Origin: Myxococcota bacterium
GTDB taxonomy: Bacteria > Myxococcota_A > UBA9160 > SMWR01
DNA: 64,000 bases
Direction: 5' to 3'
NCBI GenBank assembly: GCA_039030075.1
Contig: JBCCEW010000003.1
Coordinates: forward strand, 248,001-312,000
Shown here one piece after another: positions 25,469 through 34,393 of the stretch; within the stretch, counting starts at the first letter, position 1, and the number at the start of each line of letters is the position of its first letter. A program made the translations under genes and the position numbers. The notes below the pieces were generated by a model. It searched no databases, was not told the DNA's origin, and worked only from the letters and a program-made list of their open reading frames with translations.

Positions 25469-26292
25469 GTGCCGGCGGCGACCCGAAGGTCGTGATCTTG
25501 TGCGGAGGGCTCGGGACGCGCCTGCGCGAAGAGACCGAGTACCGCCCGAAGCCGATGGTGACGATCGGCGACCGCCCGATTCTCTGGCACATCATGAAGG
25601 GCTTCAGCAGCCACGGCTTCCGCGACTTCGTGCTCTGCCTCGGATACAAGGGCGAGAAGATCAAAGAGTACTTCTACAACTACGACATCCTGAACACGAG
25701 CTTCACGATCGAGCTCGGCTCGAAGAAGCAGGTCGAGTTCCACTACGAGATCCCCGAGGCCGACTGGCGCGTCACCCTCGCCGACACCGGCGAGCACGCC
25801 ATGACCGGCGCTCGCGTCCGTCGCGTCGCGAAGTACATCGAGGGCGACCGCTTCCTGCTGACCTACGGCGACGGTGTGTCGAACGTCGACGTGCGTCGCC
25901 TCCTCGAGTTCCACCGCGCCCACGGCAAGACCGCGACGGTGACGGGTGTGCACCCGCCGTCGCGCTTCGGCGAGCTGGTCGTCGACGACGCAGGGCGCGT
26001 GCTCGAGTTCGCGGAGAAGCCCCAGGCCCGGGGCAGTTACATCAACGGCGGCTTCTTCGTCTGCGAGCGCAGCTTCTTCGACTACCTCGAAGACGACGAC
26101 AGCTGCGTGCTCGAGAACGAACCGCTCGAGCGGCTCGCCGCCGCGGGCGAGCTGATGACCTATCGCCACGACGGCTTCTGGGCCTGCATGGACACCTACC
26201 GCGACTTCTCGTACCTGAACGATCTGTGGTCGCGGGGGGAGGCCCCCTGGCGGGTCTGGGACCGCGCGCCCAGCGACCCGACCCCGCGCTGA
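25465..26292 (+). CDS. rfbF: glucose-1-phosphate cytidylyltransferase
   Basis: The enzyme makes CDP-glucose from CTP and glucose 1-phosphate, the entry step to CDP-6-deoxysugars. It has 275 residues. The nucleotidyltransferase signature CGGLGTRL (13-20), the RPKPMVTIGDRPILWHIM segment and a LLTYGDGVSNVD metal/sugar site are typical. The C-terminal FWACMDTYRD motif is specific to the cytidylyltransferase branch. The gene overlaps the upstream CmcI-like gene and is followed after five bases by rfbG, so the two CDP-sugar steps are co-expressed. Confidence 0.95.
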   Translation: MSAGGDPKVVILCGGLGTRLREETEYRPKPMVTIGDRPILWHIMKGFSSHGFRDFVLCLGYKGEKIKEYFYNYDILNTSFTIELGSKKQVEFHYEIPEADWRVTLADTGEHAMTGARVRRVAKYIEGDRFLLTYGDGVSNVDVRRLLEFHRAHGKTATVTGVHPPSRFGELVVDDAGRVLEFAEKPQARGSYINGGFFVCERSFFDYLEDDDSCVLENEPLERLAAAGELMTYRHDGFWACMDTYRDFSYLNDLWSRGEAPWRVWDRAPSDPTPR

Positions 26293-26297
26293 GGCCG

Positions 26298-27428
26298 ATG
26301 GGAACCCAGGGCGCCTTCGACGCCGCCTACGCGGGCCGCCGGGTCCTCGTGACGGGCGATACCGGTTTCAAGGGCACGTGGCTCTGGCAGTGGCTGGAGG
26401 CGCTGGGCGCCGAGGTCCACGGTCTCGCCCTGCCGCCGCCGACCCAGCCGAGTCTGTGGGAGCAGGCGTCCCTCGACGGCGCGGGGCGCCACCGCGAATG
26501 CGACGTGCGCGACCCGGACGCCGTCGCCGCGCGAATCGACGCGGTGCAGCCCGAGGCGATCTTCCACCTGGCCGCTCAGTCGATCGTGCGCGAGAGCTAC
26601 GAGGCACCGCTTCCCACCTTCGCCACGAACGTGATGGGCGTCGCCCACGTCGTCGACGCGCTCCGCACGAACCCGCGGCCCTGCGCGCTGGTCATCGTCA
26701 CCAGCGACAAGTGCTACGCCGGCGACCCCGGCACCCTCGGCCACGCCGAAGGCGACGCCCTGGGTGGCCGCGATCCGTACAGTGCGTCGAAGGGCGCCGC
26801 CGAGATCGTCACGGCCGCGTACCGGGAGTCCTTCTTCCCCGCCGACGAGCACGACCGCCACGGTGTGGGCATCGCGTCGGTGCGCTCGGGCAACGTGATC
26901 GGCCCGGGCGACTGGGCACGCGACCGCATCGTCCCCGACGCCATTCGCGCCCTGTCGGCCGGCGAGGCCGTGCCCGTGCGCAACCCCGGGGCGACGCGTC
27001 CCTGGCAGCACGTGCTCGAACCCCTCGCGGGCTACCTGTGGGTGGGAGCGCGCCTGCTCGGGGGGCGTCCCGCGGAAGCGTGTCAGGCCTGGAACTTCGG
27101 GCCGGCCCTCGAGGCCTGCCGGCCCGTCCGTGAGATCGTCGATGCGATCCTGAAGGCCTGGGGAGACGGACGCTGGGAGACCGCGGCCCCCGGTGGCCCG
27201 CCCGAGTCCCCGACCCTCGCGCTCGCGATCGACAAGGCGGCCGCCGAGCTCGACTGGCAGCCGGTGTGGGAACTCGGCGAAGCCATCGAGCGCACGGTGC
27301 ACGGCTACCGCGCGCTCCTCGACGCGCCGAACCCCGACGCCGTACGCGCGCTGATGACCCGCGAGATCGAGGCCTACACGGCGCGCGCCGCCGACGCGGG
27401 TCGCAGCTGGGCGGCGGGGGCGGCGTGA
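26298..27428 (+). CDS. rfbG: CDP-glucose 4,6-dehydratase
   Basis: The enzyme converts CDP-glucose to CDP-4-keto-6-deoxyglucose. It has 376 residues. The N-terminal NAD motif TGDTGFKGTW, characteristic of this dehydratase rather than RmlB, is at 19-28. VTSDKCYAG holds the catalytic Asp/Lys pair region, and DPYSASKGAAE carries the Tyr-x3-Lys. The product is the branch point for dideoxy and branched sugars. No ddhC or ddhD gene is present here, so a 3,6-dideoxysugar is not the expected product. The stop overlaps the next GTG. Confidence 0.94.
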   Translation: MGTQGAFDAAYAGRRVLVTGDTGFKGTWLWQWLEALGAEVHGLALPPPTQPSLWEQASLDGAGRHRECDVRDPDAVAARIDAVQPEAIFHLAAQSIVRESYEAPLPTFATNVMGVAHVVDALRTNPRPCALVIVTSDKCYAGDPGTLGHAEGDALGGRDPYSASKGAAEIVTAAYRESFFPADEHDRHGVGIASVRSGNVIGPGDWARDRIVPDAIRALSAGEAVPVRNPGATRPWQHVLEPLAGYLWVGARLLGGRPAEACQAWNFGPALEACRPVREIVDAILKAWGDGRWETAAPGGPPESPTLALAIDKAAAELDWQPVWELGEAIERTVHGYRALLDAPNPDAVRALMTREIEAYTARAADAGRSWAAGAA

Positions 27429-28678
27429 CCGACTGCGTCGCCATCGATCGCTGCCGGGTCTGCGACGCCGCGCCGCTGGAGACGGTGCTCGACCTCGGCG
27501 AGACGCCGCTCGCGAATCGGCTCCTGCGCGAGGATCAGCTCCGCGACCCGGAACCCCGCTATCCGCTCTGCTGCGTCTACTGCCCGGGCTGCAGCCTCTT
27601 GCAGATCCGTCACACCGTCGCGCCCGAGATCCTGTTCCGCGACTACGTCTACCAATCCTCGGTGAGCGACGCGGCCGTCGCGCACGCAGATGCCCACGTG
27701 CAGACGCTGATCGAACAGCACCGGCTCGGCGCCGGCAGTCGCATCATCGAGGTGGCCAGCAACGACGGCTACCTCCTGCAACACGCTCAGCGCGCCGGCG
27801 TTCCCGTGCTCGGCATCGAGCCTGCCCAGAACATCGCGAAGCTCGCCGAAGAACGCGGGATCCCGACGCGCGCCGAGTTCTTCGACCGCGCCTGCGGTGA
27901 GCGGCTGGTCGCCGAGGGCATCACCGCGAACGCGGTGCTGGGCAACAACGTGCTCGCCCACGTCCCGGACCCGCGCGGCTTCGTCGGGGGAGCGGCGGCG
28001 CTGCTCCGCGACGGGGGTGTCGTCGAGTTCGAGTTCCCCTACGTCGGCGACCTCGTCGAGAAGCTCGAGTTCGACACGATCTACCACGAGCACCTCTCCT
28101 ACTTCAGCGCCCACGCCATCGAGGCGCTGTTCGCGGCCGAAGGACTGGTATTGACCGACGTCTCCCACTGGCCGATCCACGGCGGTTCCTTGCGTGTGAC
28201 CGGGGCGCACCGCGCCGACCCGGCGGGACGCGCCCGCGTCGAAGCCCTGCTCGAACGCGAGCGCGAGTTCGGCATGGACCGCCGCGACTTCTACACCGAC
28301 TTCGCGAAGCGCGTCGACCAGCTGCGCGACGACCTGCGCGCCCTGCTCGCCGAGCGCGTGGCGCGGGGCGAGCGCATCGTCGCCTACGGTGCGTCGGCGA
28401 AGGGCTCGACGTTGCTCAACTACTGCGGGATCGGGCGCGAGACCCTGGCCTACGTCGTCGACCGCAGCCCGGTGAAGCAGGGACTCTTCACGCCGGGGAC
28501 CCATCTCCCGATCCACGGTCCCGAGCGTCTCGTCCAGGACCAGCCCCCGTGGACGCTCCTCCTCACCTGGAACTTCGCCGAGGAGATTGCGGCCCAGCAG
28601 ACCGAGTACCGAAGCCGCGGCGGACGCTTCCTGGTTCCCGTGCCCGAGCCCGGCGTCCTCGAGGACGGCGCAGGGTGA
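27425..28678 (+). CDS. sugar C-methyltransferase (TylC3/NovU family)
   Basis: The 417-residue protein has a zinc-binding N-terminus (Cys10, Cys13 and the CCVYCPGC pair), a SAM-binding domain (IIEVASNDGYLLQHA), the AVLGNNVLAHVPD segment, the catalytic region EFDTIYHEHLSYFS, and a C-terminal domain with VAYGASAKGSTLLNY. This order is that of enzymes that put a methyl group on C-3 (or C-5) of nucleotide 4-ketosugars. It indicates a branched-chain deoxysugar. A GTG start overlaps the rfbG stop (GTGA). Confidence 0.92.
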   Translation: MTDCVAIDRCRVCDAAPLETVLDLGETPLANRLLREDQLRDPEPRYPLCCVYCPGCSLLQIRHTVAPEILFRDYVYQSSVSDAAVAHADAHVQTLIEQHRLGAGSRIIEVASNDGYLLQHAQRAGVPVLGIEPAQNIAKLAEERGIPTRAEFFDRACGERLVAEGITANAVLGNNVLAHVPDPRGFVGGAAALLRDGGVVEFEFPYVGDLVEKLEFDTIYHEHLSYFSAHAIEALFAAEGLVLTDVSHWPIHGGSLRVTGAHRADPAGRARVEALLEREREFGMDRRDFYTDFAKRVDQLRDDLRALLAERVARGERIVAYGASAKGSTLLNYCGIGRETLAYVVDRSPVKQGLFTPGTHLPIHGPERLVQDQPPWTLLLTWNFAEEIAAQQTEYRSRGGRFLVPVPEPGVLEDGAG

Positions 28679-29199
28679 GGTTCGTCGAGCTGTCCCTGCC
28701 CGGTGCCTTCCGGGTCGAGCTCGAGCCCATCGAAGACGACCGCGGATCCTTCGCACGCACCTTCTGCGCCGAGGAGTTCGCGGCGAAGGGGCTCTTCGAC
28801 CGCATCGCCCAGTGCAACGTGTCCCACAACCGCAAGCGCGGGACGCTGCGCGGGCTCCACTACCAGCGCGAGCCACACGCCGAGGCGAAGCTCGTGAGCG
28901 TGACCCAGGGCGCCATCTTCGACGTGCTCGTGGATCTGCGACCCGAGTCGAAGACCCACCACCAGTGGATCTCCGTCGAGCTCGCCAGCGATCGCGCTGA
29001 AGCGCTCTACGTCCCGGCCGGGCTGGCCCATGGCTTCCTGACCCTCTCCGACGACGCGGTCGTCTTCTACCAGATGTCGACGCCGTACCAACCCGACGCG
29101 GCGGCCGGGTTGCGCTGGGACGACCCGGCGCTCGACATCACCTGGCCCTTCGCGCCCGAGGTGATCTCGGACCGCGACCGCGAACACCTGCTGCTCTGA
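28675..29199 (+). CDS. RmlC/RfbC-type nucleotide-4-keto-6-deoxysugar 3,5-epimerase
   Basis: The 174-residue cupin-type protein has the catalytic His62 in GTLRGLHYQ, the DDRGSFART start, KLVSVTQGAIFDVLVDLR, and FYQMSTPYQPDAAAGLRWDDP with the catalytic Tyr. Relatives epimerise C-3 and/or C-5 of 4-ketosugars. Here the substrate would be CDP-linked, not dTDP-linked as in rhamnose synthesis, because no rmlA or rmlB is nearby. A GTG start overlaps the preceding stop. Confidence 0.92.
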   Translation: MRFVELSLPGAFRVELEPIEDDRGSFARTFCAEEFAAKGLFDRIAQCNVSHNRKRGTLRGLHYQREPHAEAKLVSVTQGAIFDVLVDLRPESKTHHQWISVELASDRAEALYVPAGLAHGFLTLSDDAVVFYQMSTPYQPDAAAGLRWDDPALDITWPFAPEVISDRDREHLLL

Positions 29200-29212
29200 A
29201 GGGCAGCGCGGG

Positions 29213-30124
29213 TCAGTGCCCGCGCGCCTGGAGCGCGTCGACCAAACTGTCGAGCACCTCGGCGGGGTCGATCGGGTCGAGCCCGAAGCCCGGCAGGAAG
29301 TCCGAGGCATCCAGGCTCGAATGACGCGGCGCCGCGCCCGGCGCGATCCCGCGCTCGGCCGCCGATACGCCGCGAACCCGCGCCGGGTCGACGCCCACGC
29401 GCGCAGCAACGTGTCGCGCCATCTCGAGGTACGACATCTCGCGTTCGGCCGACAGCTGGCGGATCCCGGAGACTCCGTCCTCGCACATGCGACACAGGGC
29501 CTGTGTGACATGCGCCAGCGCCACCGGCGCCGCCACCATGTCGTCGAAGGCCTCGATCTCCTCGCCGGCGGCGAGGGACCGGATCCAACCCGCGAAGAGC
29601 GCGTCGTCGGGCGCCAACACCTTCGTGAGACGCAGCACCGCGAGCTCGGGGTCGAGCGCCGCGAGGTGACGCTCGGCGTGCTGCTTCGAACGACCGTAGG
29701 GCGTCGGGGCACCGGTGGGATCGTCCGCCTTGCGCCGCGGCGTCTCACCGTCGAAGACCGCGTTCGTCGATACGAAGATCGTTCCCGCGCCCGCCTCGCG
29801 CAGGGCGCGGCAGATCACCCCCGGGCCGACCACGTTCACCGCCTCGGTGACGGCGAGATCCTCGGCGCAAGCCGGGTAGCTCGAGAGCGCCGCGCAGACG
29901 ATGCCGACGTCGCAGTCCGGCAGTGCGACGGCACCCTCCCGCGCGACCGCGGCCAGATCCAGGAAGCGCGTGCCGTCGGGCGGAGCCGGGCGACGACTGG
30001 TGCGCCAGACCCGCCATCCGCGCGCCTCGAGGTCCGCGGCCAACGCGCGACCGACGCGACCGTCCCCGCCGACGACGAGGGCCGTGCGCAAGCCAGGGGC
30101 GCCAACCGGATCGACAGACTCCAC
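29213..30124 (-). CDS. RmlD-type SDR reductase
   Basis: The 303-residue protein has ALVVGGDGRVGRALA as its nucleotide-binding motif (slightly degenerate) and TPYGRSKQHAERH with Tyr-x3-Lys. It also has STNAVFDG, corresponding to the RmlD catalytic Thr/Asp region. It most likely reduces the 4-keto group of the finished sugar. It runs opposite to the rest of the sugar genes, converging on rfbC with 13 bases between stops. The GTG start at 30124 follows an AAGGAA site with a four-base gap. Confidence 0.85.
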   Translation of the reverse strand: MESVDPVGAPGLRTALVVGGDGRVGRALAADLEARGWRVWRTSRRPAPPDGTRFLDLAAVAREGAVALPDCDVGIVCAALSSYPACAEDLAVTEAVNVVGPGVICRALREAGAGTIFVSTNAVFDGETPRRKADDPTGAPTPYGRSKQHAERHLAALDPELAVLRLTKVLAPDDALFAGWIRSLAAGEEIEAFDDMVAAPVALAHVTQALCRMCEDGVSGIRQLSAEREMSYLEMARHVAARVGVDPARVRGVSAAERGIAPGAAPRHSSLDASDFLPGFGLDPIDPAEVLDSLVDALQARGH

Positions 30125-30178
30125 GTGCTTCCTTCCGGTCCCGTCGCGCGTCGTGTCGTGGCCTCTGCTCCGCGACGA

Positions 30179-31384
30179 CTAGAGCGGCCCGACCAACGCC
30201 TCGAAGCGATCCATGAAGTGATCGAAGGTGAACTCGGCGCGGTAGCGTTCGCGGCCCCGTGCGCCCAGCGCGTCCGCGCGATCCGGGTCGCGCCAGAGTG
30301 CGACGAGCGCCGCCGCCATCGCCTGTGGATCGAGGGCGTCGACGTTCACGCCGTTCACGTCGTCGAGTACGGTCTCCGCCGGCCCCCCCGTGTTGCCCGC
30401 CAGCACGGCTCGACCGTGGGCCATGGCGTGGACGGGCACCAGGCCGAAGGGCTCGTCGACCGAGGGGAAGAGCAGGAAGCGACAGCCGGCCACCAGCGCG
30501 TTGAGCTCGGCGTCGGAGCGCCAGCCCTCGAGCACGAGATGGTCGCCGAGTCGTGCGGCATCGATCACCGGCCCGTGTCGCTCCGCGTTCAGCCCGGTGA
30601 TCCGCACGCGCAGGTCGGTCGCACCGAGTTCGTGCACGGCGATCCGCAGCGCTTCGAGTGCCCCCGCCACGTTCTTGTGAAACTCGTTGGCCGCGACCCA
30701 GGCGACGTAGGGCTTCGCCTCGGACGCCGGGACGGGCACGTACTCGGGTTCGGGCATGCCCAACGTGCAGGGCACGACGTCCCGGCCGTAGACCTCGGCC
30801 GCGACCTTCGCGGTGAAGACGCTGTTGCCGAGCACGCGATCGATCTGGCGGCCCGCTTCCAGATCCTGGGCGCGGTCGGTATCGACGCGCGCCCGGGCGT
30901 GGTCGCGACTCAGACGATCGCGGTCGGCGAAGCCCTCGGCCGCCCACGTGTAGCGATCGCGCTCCTCCATCGCGGCAGCGATGGTGGGCTGGGTCTGTTG
31001 CCAGTAGAAGCGCGCGCGGGGCTCCTCGCAGAACCAGACGACGCGGGTGTCGGGCAGGGACCGCAGGGCTTCGCGCGCCCAGACCTGTGCGGGGCTGTTG
31101 TGCGCGACGATCAGCCCGCAGTCCGGGCCGAGCAGCTGGGCCAGGCGGCGGCCGGGCAGCGCCTTGCGGACCCGGCGCGTCCGGAAGCGATCCCAGTAGC
31201 GCTCGGGCAGGGTGTGCAGGGTGATCCCGTCCCAGTCCCCGTCGTTCCAGCGCGCTGCAGAGAACTTCCGTGCGACCACGGTGACGCGATGGCCTCGACG
31301 GCGCAGCGCCTGAGCCATCCAGAGAACGACGTTCTCGGCGCCGCCGCGGTGGTCGAGCCGCGGATGAACGAGTCCGATGTGCAT
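30179..31384 (-). CDS. glycosyltransferase, GT4-like
   Basis: The 401-residue protein has the GT-B plan: an N-terminal HPRLDHRGGAENVV acceptor-domain opening and a C-terminal donor domain with LFPSVDEPFGLVPVHAMAHG (EX7E-type Glu residues) and AGNTGGPAETV. It transfers a sugar from a nucleotide donor to a glycan. A CTATAAT consensus -10 lies nine bases before the ATG, and the start lacks a ribosome-binding site. It is divergent from the GT2 gene at 31480. Confidence 0.9.
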   Translation of the reverse strand: MHIGLVHPRLDHRGGAENVVLWMAQALRRRGHRVTVVARKFSAARWNDGDWDGITLHTLPERYWDRFRTRRVRKALPGRRLAQLLGPDCGLIVAHNSPAQVWAREALRSLPDTRVVWFCEEPRARFYWQQTQPTIAAAMEERDRYTWAAEGFADRDRLSRDHARARVDTDRAQDLEAGRQIDRVLGNSVFTAKVAAEVYGRDVVPCTLGMPEPEYVPVPASEAKPYVAWVAANEFHKNVAGALEALRIAVHELGATDLRVRITGLNAERHGPVIDAARLGDHLVLEGWRSDAELNALVAGCRFLLFPSVDEPFGLVPVHAMAHGRAVLAGNTGGPAETVLDDVNGVNVDALDPQAMAAALVALWRDPDRADALGARGRERYRAEFTFDHFMDRFEALVGPL

Positions 31385-31393
31385 GCCCGGCGG

Positions 31394-31399
31394 ATTATA
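31394..31399 (-). promoter_or_regulatory. TATAAT -10 box, near-leaderless, for the GT4 gene
   Basis: A perfect TATAAT on the minus strand, nine bases before the ATG at 31384. Transcription would begin one to three bases before the start codon. It is part of a 95-base divergent promoter region shared with the GT2 gene. Confidence 0.55.
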
Positions 31400-31467
31400 G
31401 GAGTCGCTCCCGGCGCTCGCGCCTCGGCGGCCGGAAACCCGGCACGGCTGCCCGCGGGCCGAACGTC

Positions 31468-31473
31468 TAGAAT
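31468..31473 (+). promoter_or_regulatory. TAGAAT -10 box, leaderless type, for the GT2 gene
   Basis: TAGAAT, six bases (cgccgc), then ATG at 31480. It matches five of six consensus bases and has the same spacing as the gpsA box. Confidence 0.55.
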
Positions 31474-31479
31474 CGCCGC

Positions 31480-32361
31480 ATGCCGAGCTCCGAGCGCGCG
31501 CTGACCATCGGCCTGCCCGTGTACAACGGTGCGAAGGTCGTGGGTTCCGCGATCGAATCCCTGCTGGCCCAGACCCACGCGGATTTCACGCTCCGGATCT
31601 CGGACAACGCGTCGACCGACGACACGGAAGCCATCTGCCGCGACTACGCGCAGCGCCACGAGCGCATCGAGTACGTCCGGCAGCCCGAGAACCTCGGCGC
31701 GATGCCGAACTTCGGCTTCCTGCTGGCGAGTGCCACCACGCGCTACTTCATGTGGGCGGCCTGCGACGATCATTGGCAGCCCACCTTCGTCGCGCGGAAC
31801 CTGGCCGCCCTCGAGGCGAGCGACCGTGGCGTCTGCAGCGTGTCGCGCGTCGCGTTCATGGAGGGTTCGCGGGTCGAACTCATCGGAGCCACGGCGCCGC
31901 TCGACGGCACGCCGGCCGAAAACCTCGTCCGCTACCTCGGCGCGCCGGAAACCAACTCGCGCTTCTATGGCATCCACCGCACCGAGGTCCTGCAACGCTG
32001 CTTTCGCGCCGACGACACCTACGTCGCCAGCGACTGGGTCGTGATGGCCCGCACGCTGCGCTTCGGCACCCACCTCGAGGTGCCCGAGCTGCTGATGCGC
32101 CGCGGTGTGCAGGGCGACTCCTCGAACGCGGTGCGTCTGGTGCTGTCGACGAATCCGTCGTGGCTGAGCCGCTGGTGGTTGCCGATGTGGCCGATGACCC
32201 GACGCGTCCTCGCCGAACACGGCGGCTACCTGCTGCGCGAGGACCCCGCGAAGCTGCGCGCGCTCGTCGCCGTGCTGTGGTCCGAGAACCGACGCTGGAC
32301 GCGCGGACACCGGCGCTCGCTGCGGCATCGCCGGCGCGCCGAGCGCAAGCGCAAGGCGTGA
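31480..32361 (+). CDS. glycosyltransferase, GT2-like
   Basis: The 293-residue protein has a GT-A fold. It opens LTIGLPVYNGAKVVGSAIES, has the SDNASTDDTE nucleotide-binding segment (about 41-50) and a CDDHW metal motif (95-99) in place of DxD. The C-terminal third is basic (RRSLRHRRRAERKRKA), which may hold it at the inner membrane face. It is a likely assembly enzyme for the surface glycan that carries the methylated deoxysugar. Confidence 0.9.
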   Translation: MPSSERALTIGLPVYNGAKVVGSAIESLLAQTHADFTLRISDNASTDDTEAICRDYAQRHERIEYVRQPENLGAMPNFGFLLASATTRYFMWAACDDHWQPTFVARNLAALEASDRGVCSVSRVAFMEGSRVELIGATAPLDGTPAENLVRYLGAPETNSRFYGIHRTEVLQRCFRADDTYVASDWVVMARTLRFGTHLEVPELLMRRGVQGDSSNAVRLVLSTNPSWLSRWWLPMWPMTRRVLAEHGGYLLREDPAKLRALVAVLWSENRRWTRGHRRSLRHRRRAERKRKA

Positions 32362-32371
32362 AGGGCGCGCG

Positions 32372-33202
32372 CTACTTCCAGGCCTGGACGACGAGCCGGT
32401 AGTTGCGCGGTGTGCGCCCGCGCTTGCGCCGACGCCAGCTCCACAGCGAGCGGTCCTTCGGCACCTTCGTCGTCGCTTGCACGCGCGAGAATCCCGCGGC
32501 CCGGCACATGTCCGAGAGGCAGCGCAGGGTCGGGACCCACCAGTTGGTGGGGTCGTCGTTCAGCTCGTTGAACGGATGGAAGAGCGCCATGCTGGCGTCG
32601 GGGAAGCCCGGGATCCGCGTGGCTTCGGTCTCGATGATCGCGACCTCGCGGGTCACCTGGGCCAGGCGCTGCAGGGCCAGGAAGGGATGCTCCATGTGGT
32701 AGAGCACGCCGAGGTAGAGAACGACGTCGAAGCTGCCGAGGGCCGCGAGGTCCGTGTCCATGAAGTCGGCGACGACTGAGTTCACCTTGCTGCCGCGCAG
32801 TTCGGCCGCGGTGTCGAAACCCGCCTTCCCCGGCAGCCGATCGGGCTGCCACACCGGCAGCTCCTCGGGAGGCTGGATGCGCTCCCCGGCGGCGATGCGC
32901 TCGTCGCGGTACGCGCTGTAGGCGGGGATGTCCATGCTCCAGACGTGGTGGTCGAGCGCGACCACCTCGGCCGCACCCAGCCGCTCGCAGGAGAACGAGA
33001 AGAACCCGTCCCAGGCACCGATGTCGAGGACCCGCTTGCCCTGGAGATCGGGCAGCTGGAGGTTCGCGAGCTCGGCGTCGAGCAGCTCGGGAGTCTTGTT
33101 CCCGGGCGTATGGATGCCCTGCCCGACCTCGACGCTGTGCCACCAGAGCGGCACTGCGTCCACGCGCTCGCGAATCGTCTTCGGATCCAGGCCGTCGCTC
33201 AT
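32372..33202 (-). CDS. SAM-dependent methyltransferase, CmoB/DUF1698-like
   Basis: The 276-residue protein has SAM motif I VLDIGAWDGFFSF, a long acceptor-side helix, and VVLYLGVLYHMEHPFLAL as motif IV/post-IV, in the pattern of CmoB-like methyltransferases. CmoB carboxymethylates tRNA wobble uridine, but several relatives in glycan loci methylate sugars. In this position (between GT2 and gshB) a glycan target is possible. The ATG at 33202 is supported by a TATCGT box six bases before it. Confidence 0.82.
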   Translation of the reverse strand: MSDGLDPKTIRERVDAVPLWWHSVEVGQGIHTPGNKTPELLDAELANLQLPDLQGKRVLDIGAWDGFFSFSCERLGAAEVVALDHHVWSMDIPAYSAYRDERIAAGERIQPPEELPVWQPDRLPGKAGFDTAAELRGSKVNSVVADFMDTDLAALGSFDVVLYLGVLYHMEHPFLALQRLAQVTREVAIIETEATRIPGFPDASMALFHPFNELNDDPTNWWVPTLRCLSDMCRAAGFSRVQATTKVPKDRSLWSWRRRKRGRTPRNYRLVVQAWK

Positions 33203-33208
33203 GGGCGG

Positions 33209-33214
33209 ACGATA
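33209..33214 (-). promoter_or_regulatory. TATCGT -10-like box, leaderless type
   Basis: On the minus strand TATCGT, six bases (ccgccc), then ATG at 33202. No Shine-Dalgarno sequence intervenes. Confidence 0.45.
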
Positions 33215-33275
33215 GCCGACCTCGTGCCGGGCCTCTCCGGCGCGCTGGGGCCTGGGCCTGCCGTCGCGAGCCCGC

Positions 33276-34256
33276 TCAGGAAGACGCCGTGCGGTGTTCG
33301 GCGACCTTCGCTTCCAGGGCGTCGACGATCTTCGACTCGAGGCGGCGGTTCTCGAGGGCATTCACTTCCTGAACGCCCGTCGGACTCGTGACGTTGATCT
33401 CGGTGAGCTTGCCGCCGATGACGTCGATGCCGACGAAGAAGAGTCCGTCGCGCTGCAACCACGGGCGGATGCGATCCAGGATGCGGCGGTCGTCGTCGTC
33501 GAGCTCGGCGAGCGCGGCAGAGCCACCCACGTGGAAGTTCGCACGCGTCTCGCCCTGGGCCGGCACCCGCAGCACCGCGCCGAGCGGCTCGCCGTCCACC
33601 AGCAAGATGCGCTTGTCGCCGGTCCGCACCGCCGGCAGGTAGGCCTGCGCCATCACCGGGTTGGTCTCGAAGCGGGTCGACTGCTCGAGGATCGAGTTGA
33701 GGTTCTTGTCCTCGCGGTGCACGTGGAAGATCCCCTCGCCGCCGCGTCCGTCGAGAGGCTTCACGATCATCTCGCCCCCCAGCTTGTCCAGGAAGGCCAG
33801 CAGTCGGCCGATCGACTTCGTCACCTGGGTCGGGGGCATCAGGTCCGGGAAGTTCAGCGCGTAGAGCTTCTCGTTCGAGGCGAGGATGCCGGCGGGCCGG
33901 TTCAGCACCAGCGCACGCTGGCAGAGCGTGAGGATCTGGGTGGCCGTAACGTAGGCGGAATCGACGGGCGGATCCTTGCGCTGCAGGACCAGGTCGACTT
34001 CGGCGTCGAAGACCATCGATACGGAGGGCCCGAGGTCTGCGTGGCGGCCCTCCTCACGGCGGAGCGTGACGGGGGACACATTCGCGACCACGCCCTCGTC
34101 GCCCACGGCCAGATCGCCCGGGTCGCAGTAGAGCACCCGGTGCCCCCTGCGCTGGGCTTCCAGCATGAGTACGAAGGTGGTGTCGCCCTGGATATCGATG
34201 GATTCCACGGGATCCATCACGAACACGATCGTCAGCTGCGGGGTCTGTGCGTTCAT
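33276..34256 (-). CDS. gshB: glutathione synthetase
   Basis: The enzyme joins gamma-glutamylcysteine and glycine with ATP. The 326-residue protein has the N-terminal substrate domain (FVMDPVESIDIQGDTTF), and an ATP-grasp fold with MIVKPLDGRGGEGIFHV and a late FVGIDVIGGKLTEINVTSPTG that carries the Mg-binding residues. The length is normal. No gshA is in the window. The ATG start gives the family N-terminus. The GST-like protein at 53185 could use the product. Confidence 0.94.
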   Translation of the reverse strand: MNAQTPQLTIVFVMDPVESIDIQGDTTFVLMLEAQRRGHRVLYCDPGDLAVGDEGVVANVSPVTLRREEGRHADLGPSVSMVFDAEVDLVLQRKDPPVDSAYVTATQILTLCQRALVLNRPAGILASNEKLYALNFPDLMPPTQVTKSIGRLLAFLDKLGGEMIVKPLDGRGGEGIFHVHREDKNLNSILEQSTRFETNPVMAQAYLPAVRTGDKRILLVDGEPLGAVLRVPAQGETRANFHVGGSAALAELDDDDRRILDRIRPWLQRDGLFFVGIDVIGGKLTEINVTSPTGVQEVNALENRRLESKIVDALEAKVAEHRTASS

Positions 34257-34393
34257 CTCGAAAGGGAAACCATCGTGGCCCGGGGGGGCCGGGTTGTCTG
34301 GGAGGTCATCGGTTCAGTCCATCCCCGTTCCGGCCGATTCGGTAGCGCAGGGGGAAGGGCCTCGGCTACGGTAGGATTTCCTGAGGAGTAACG

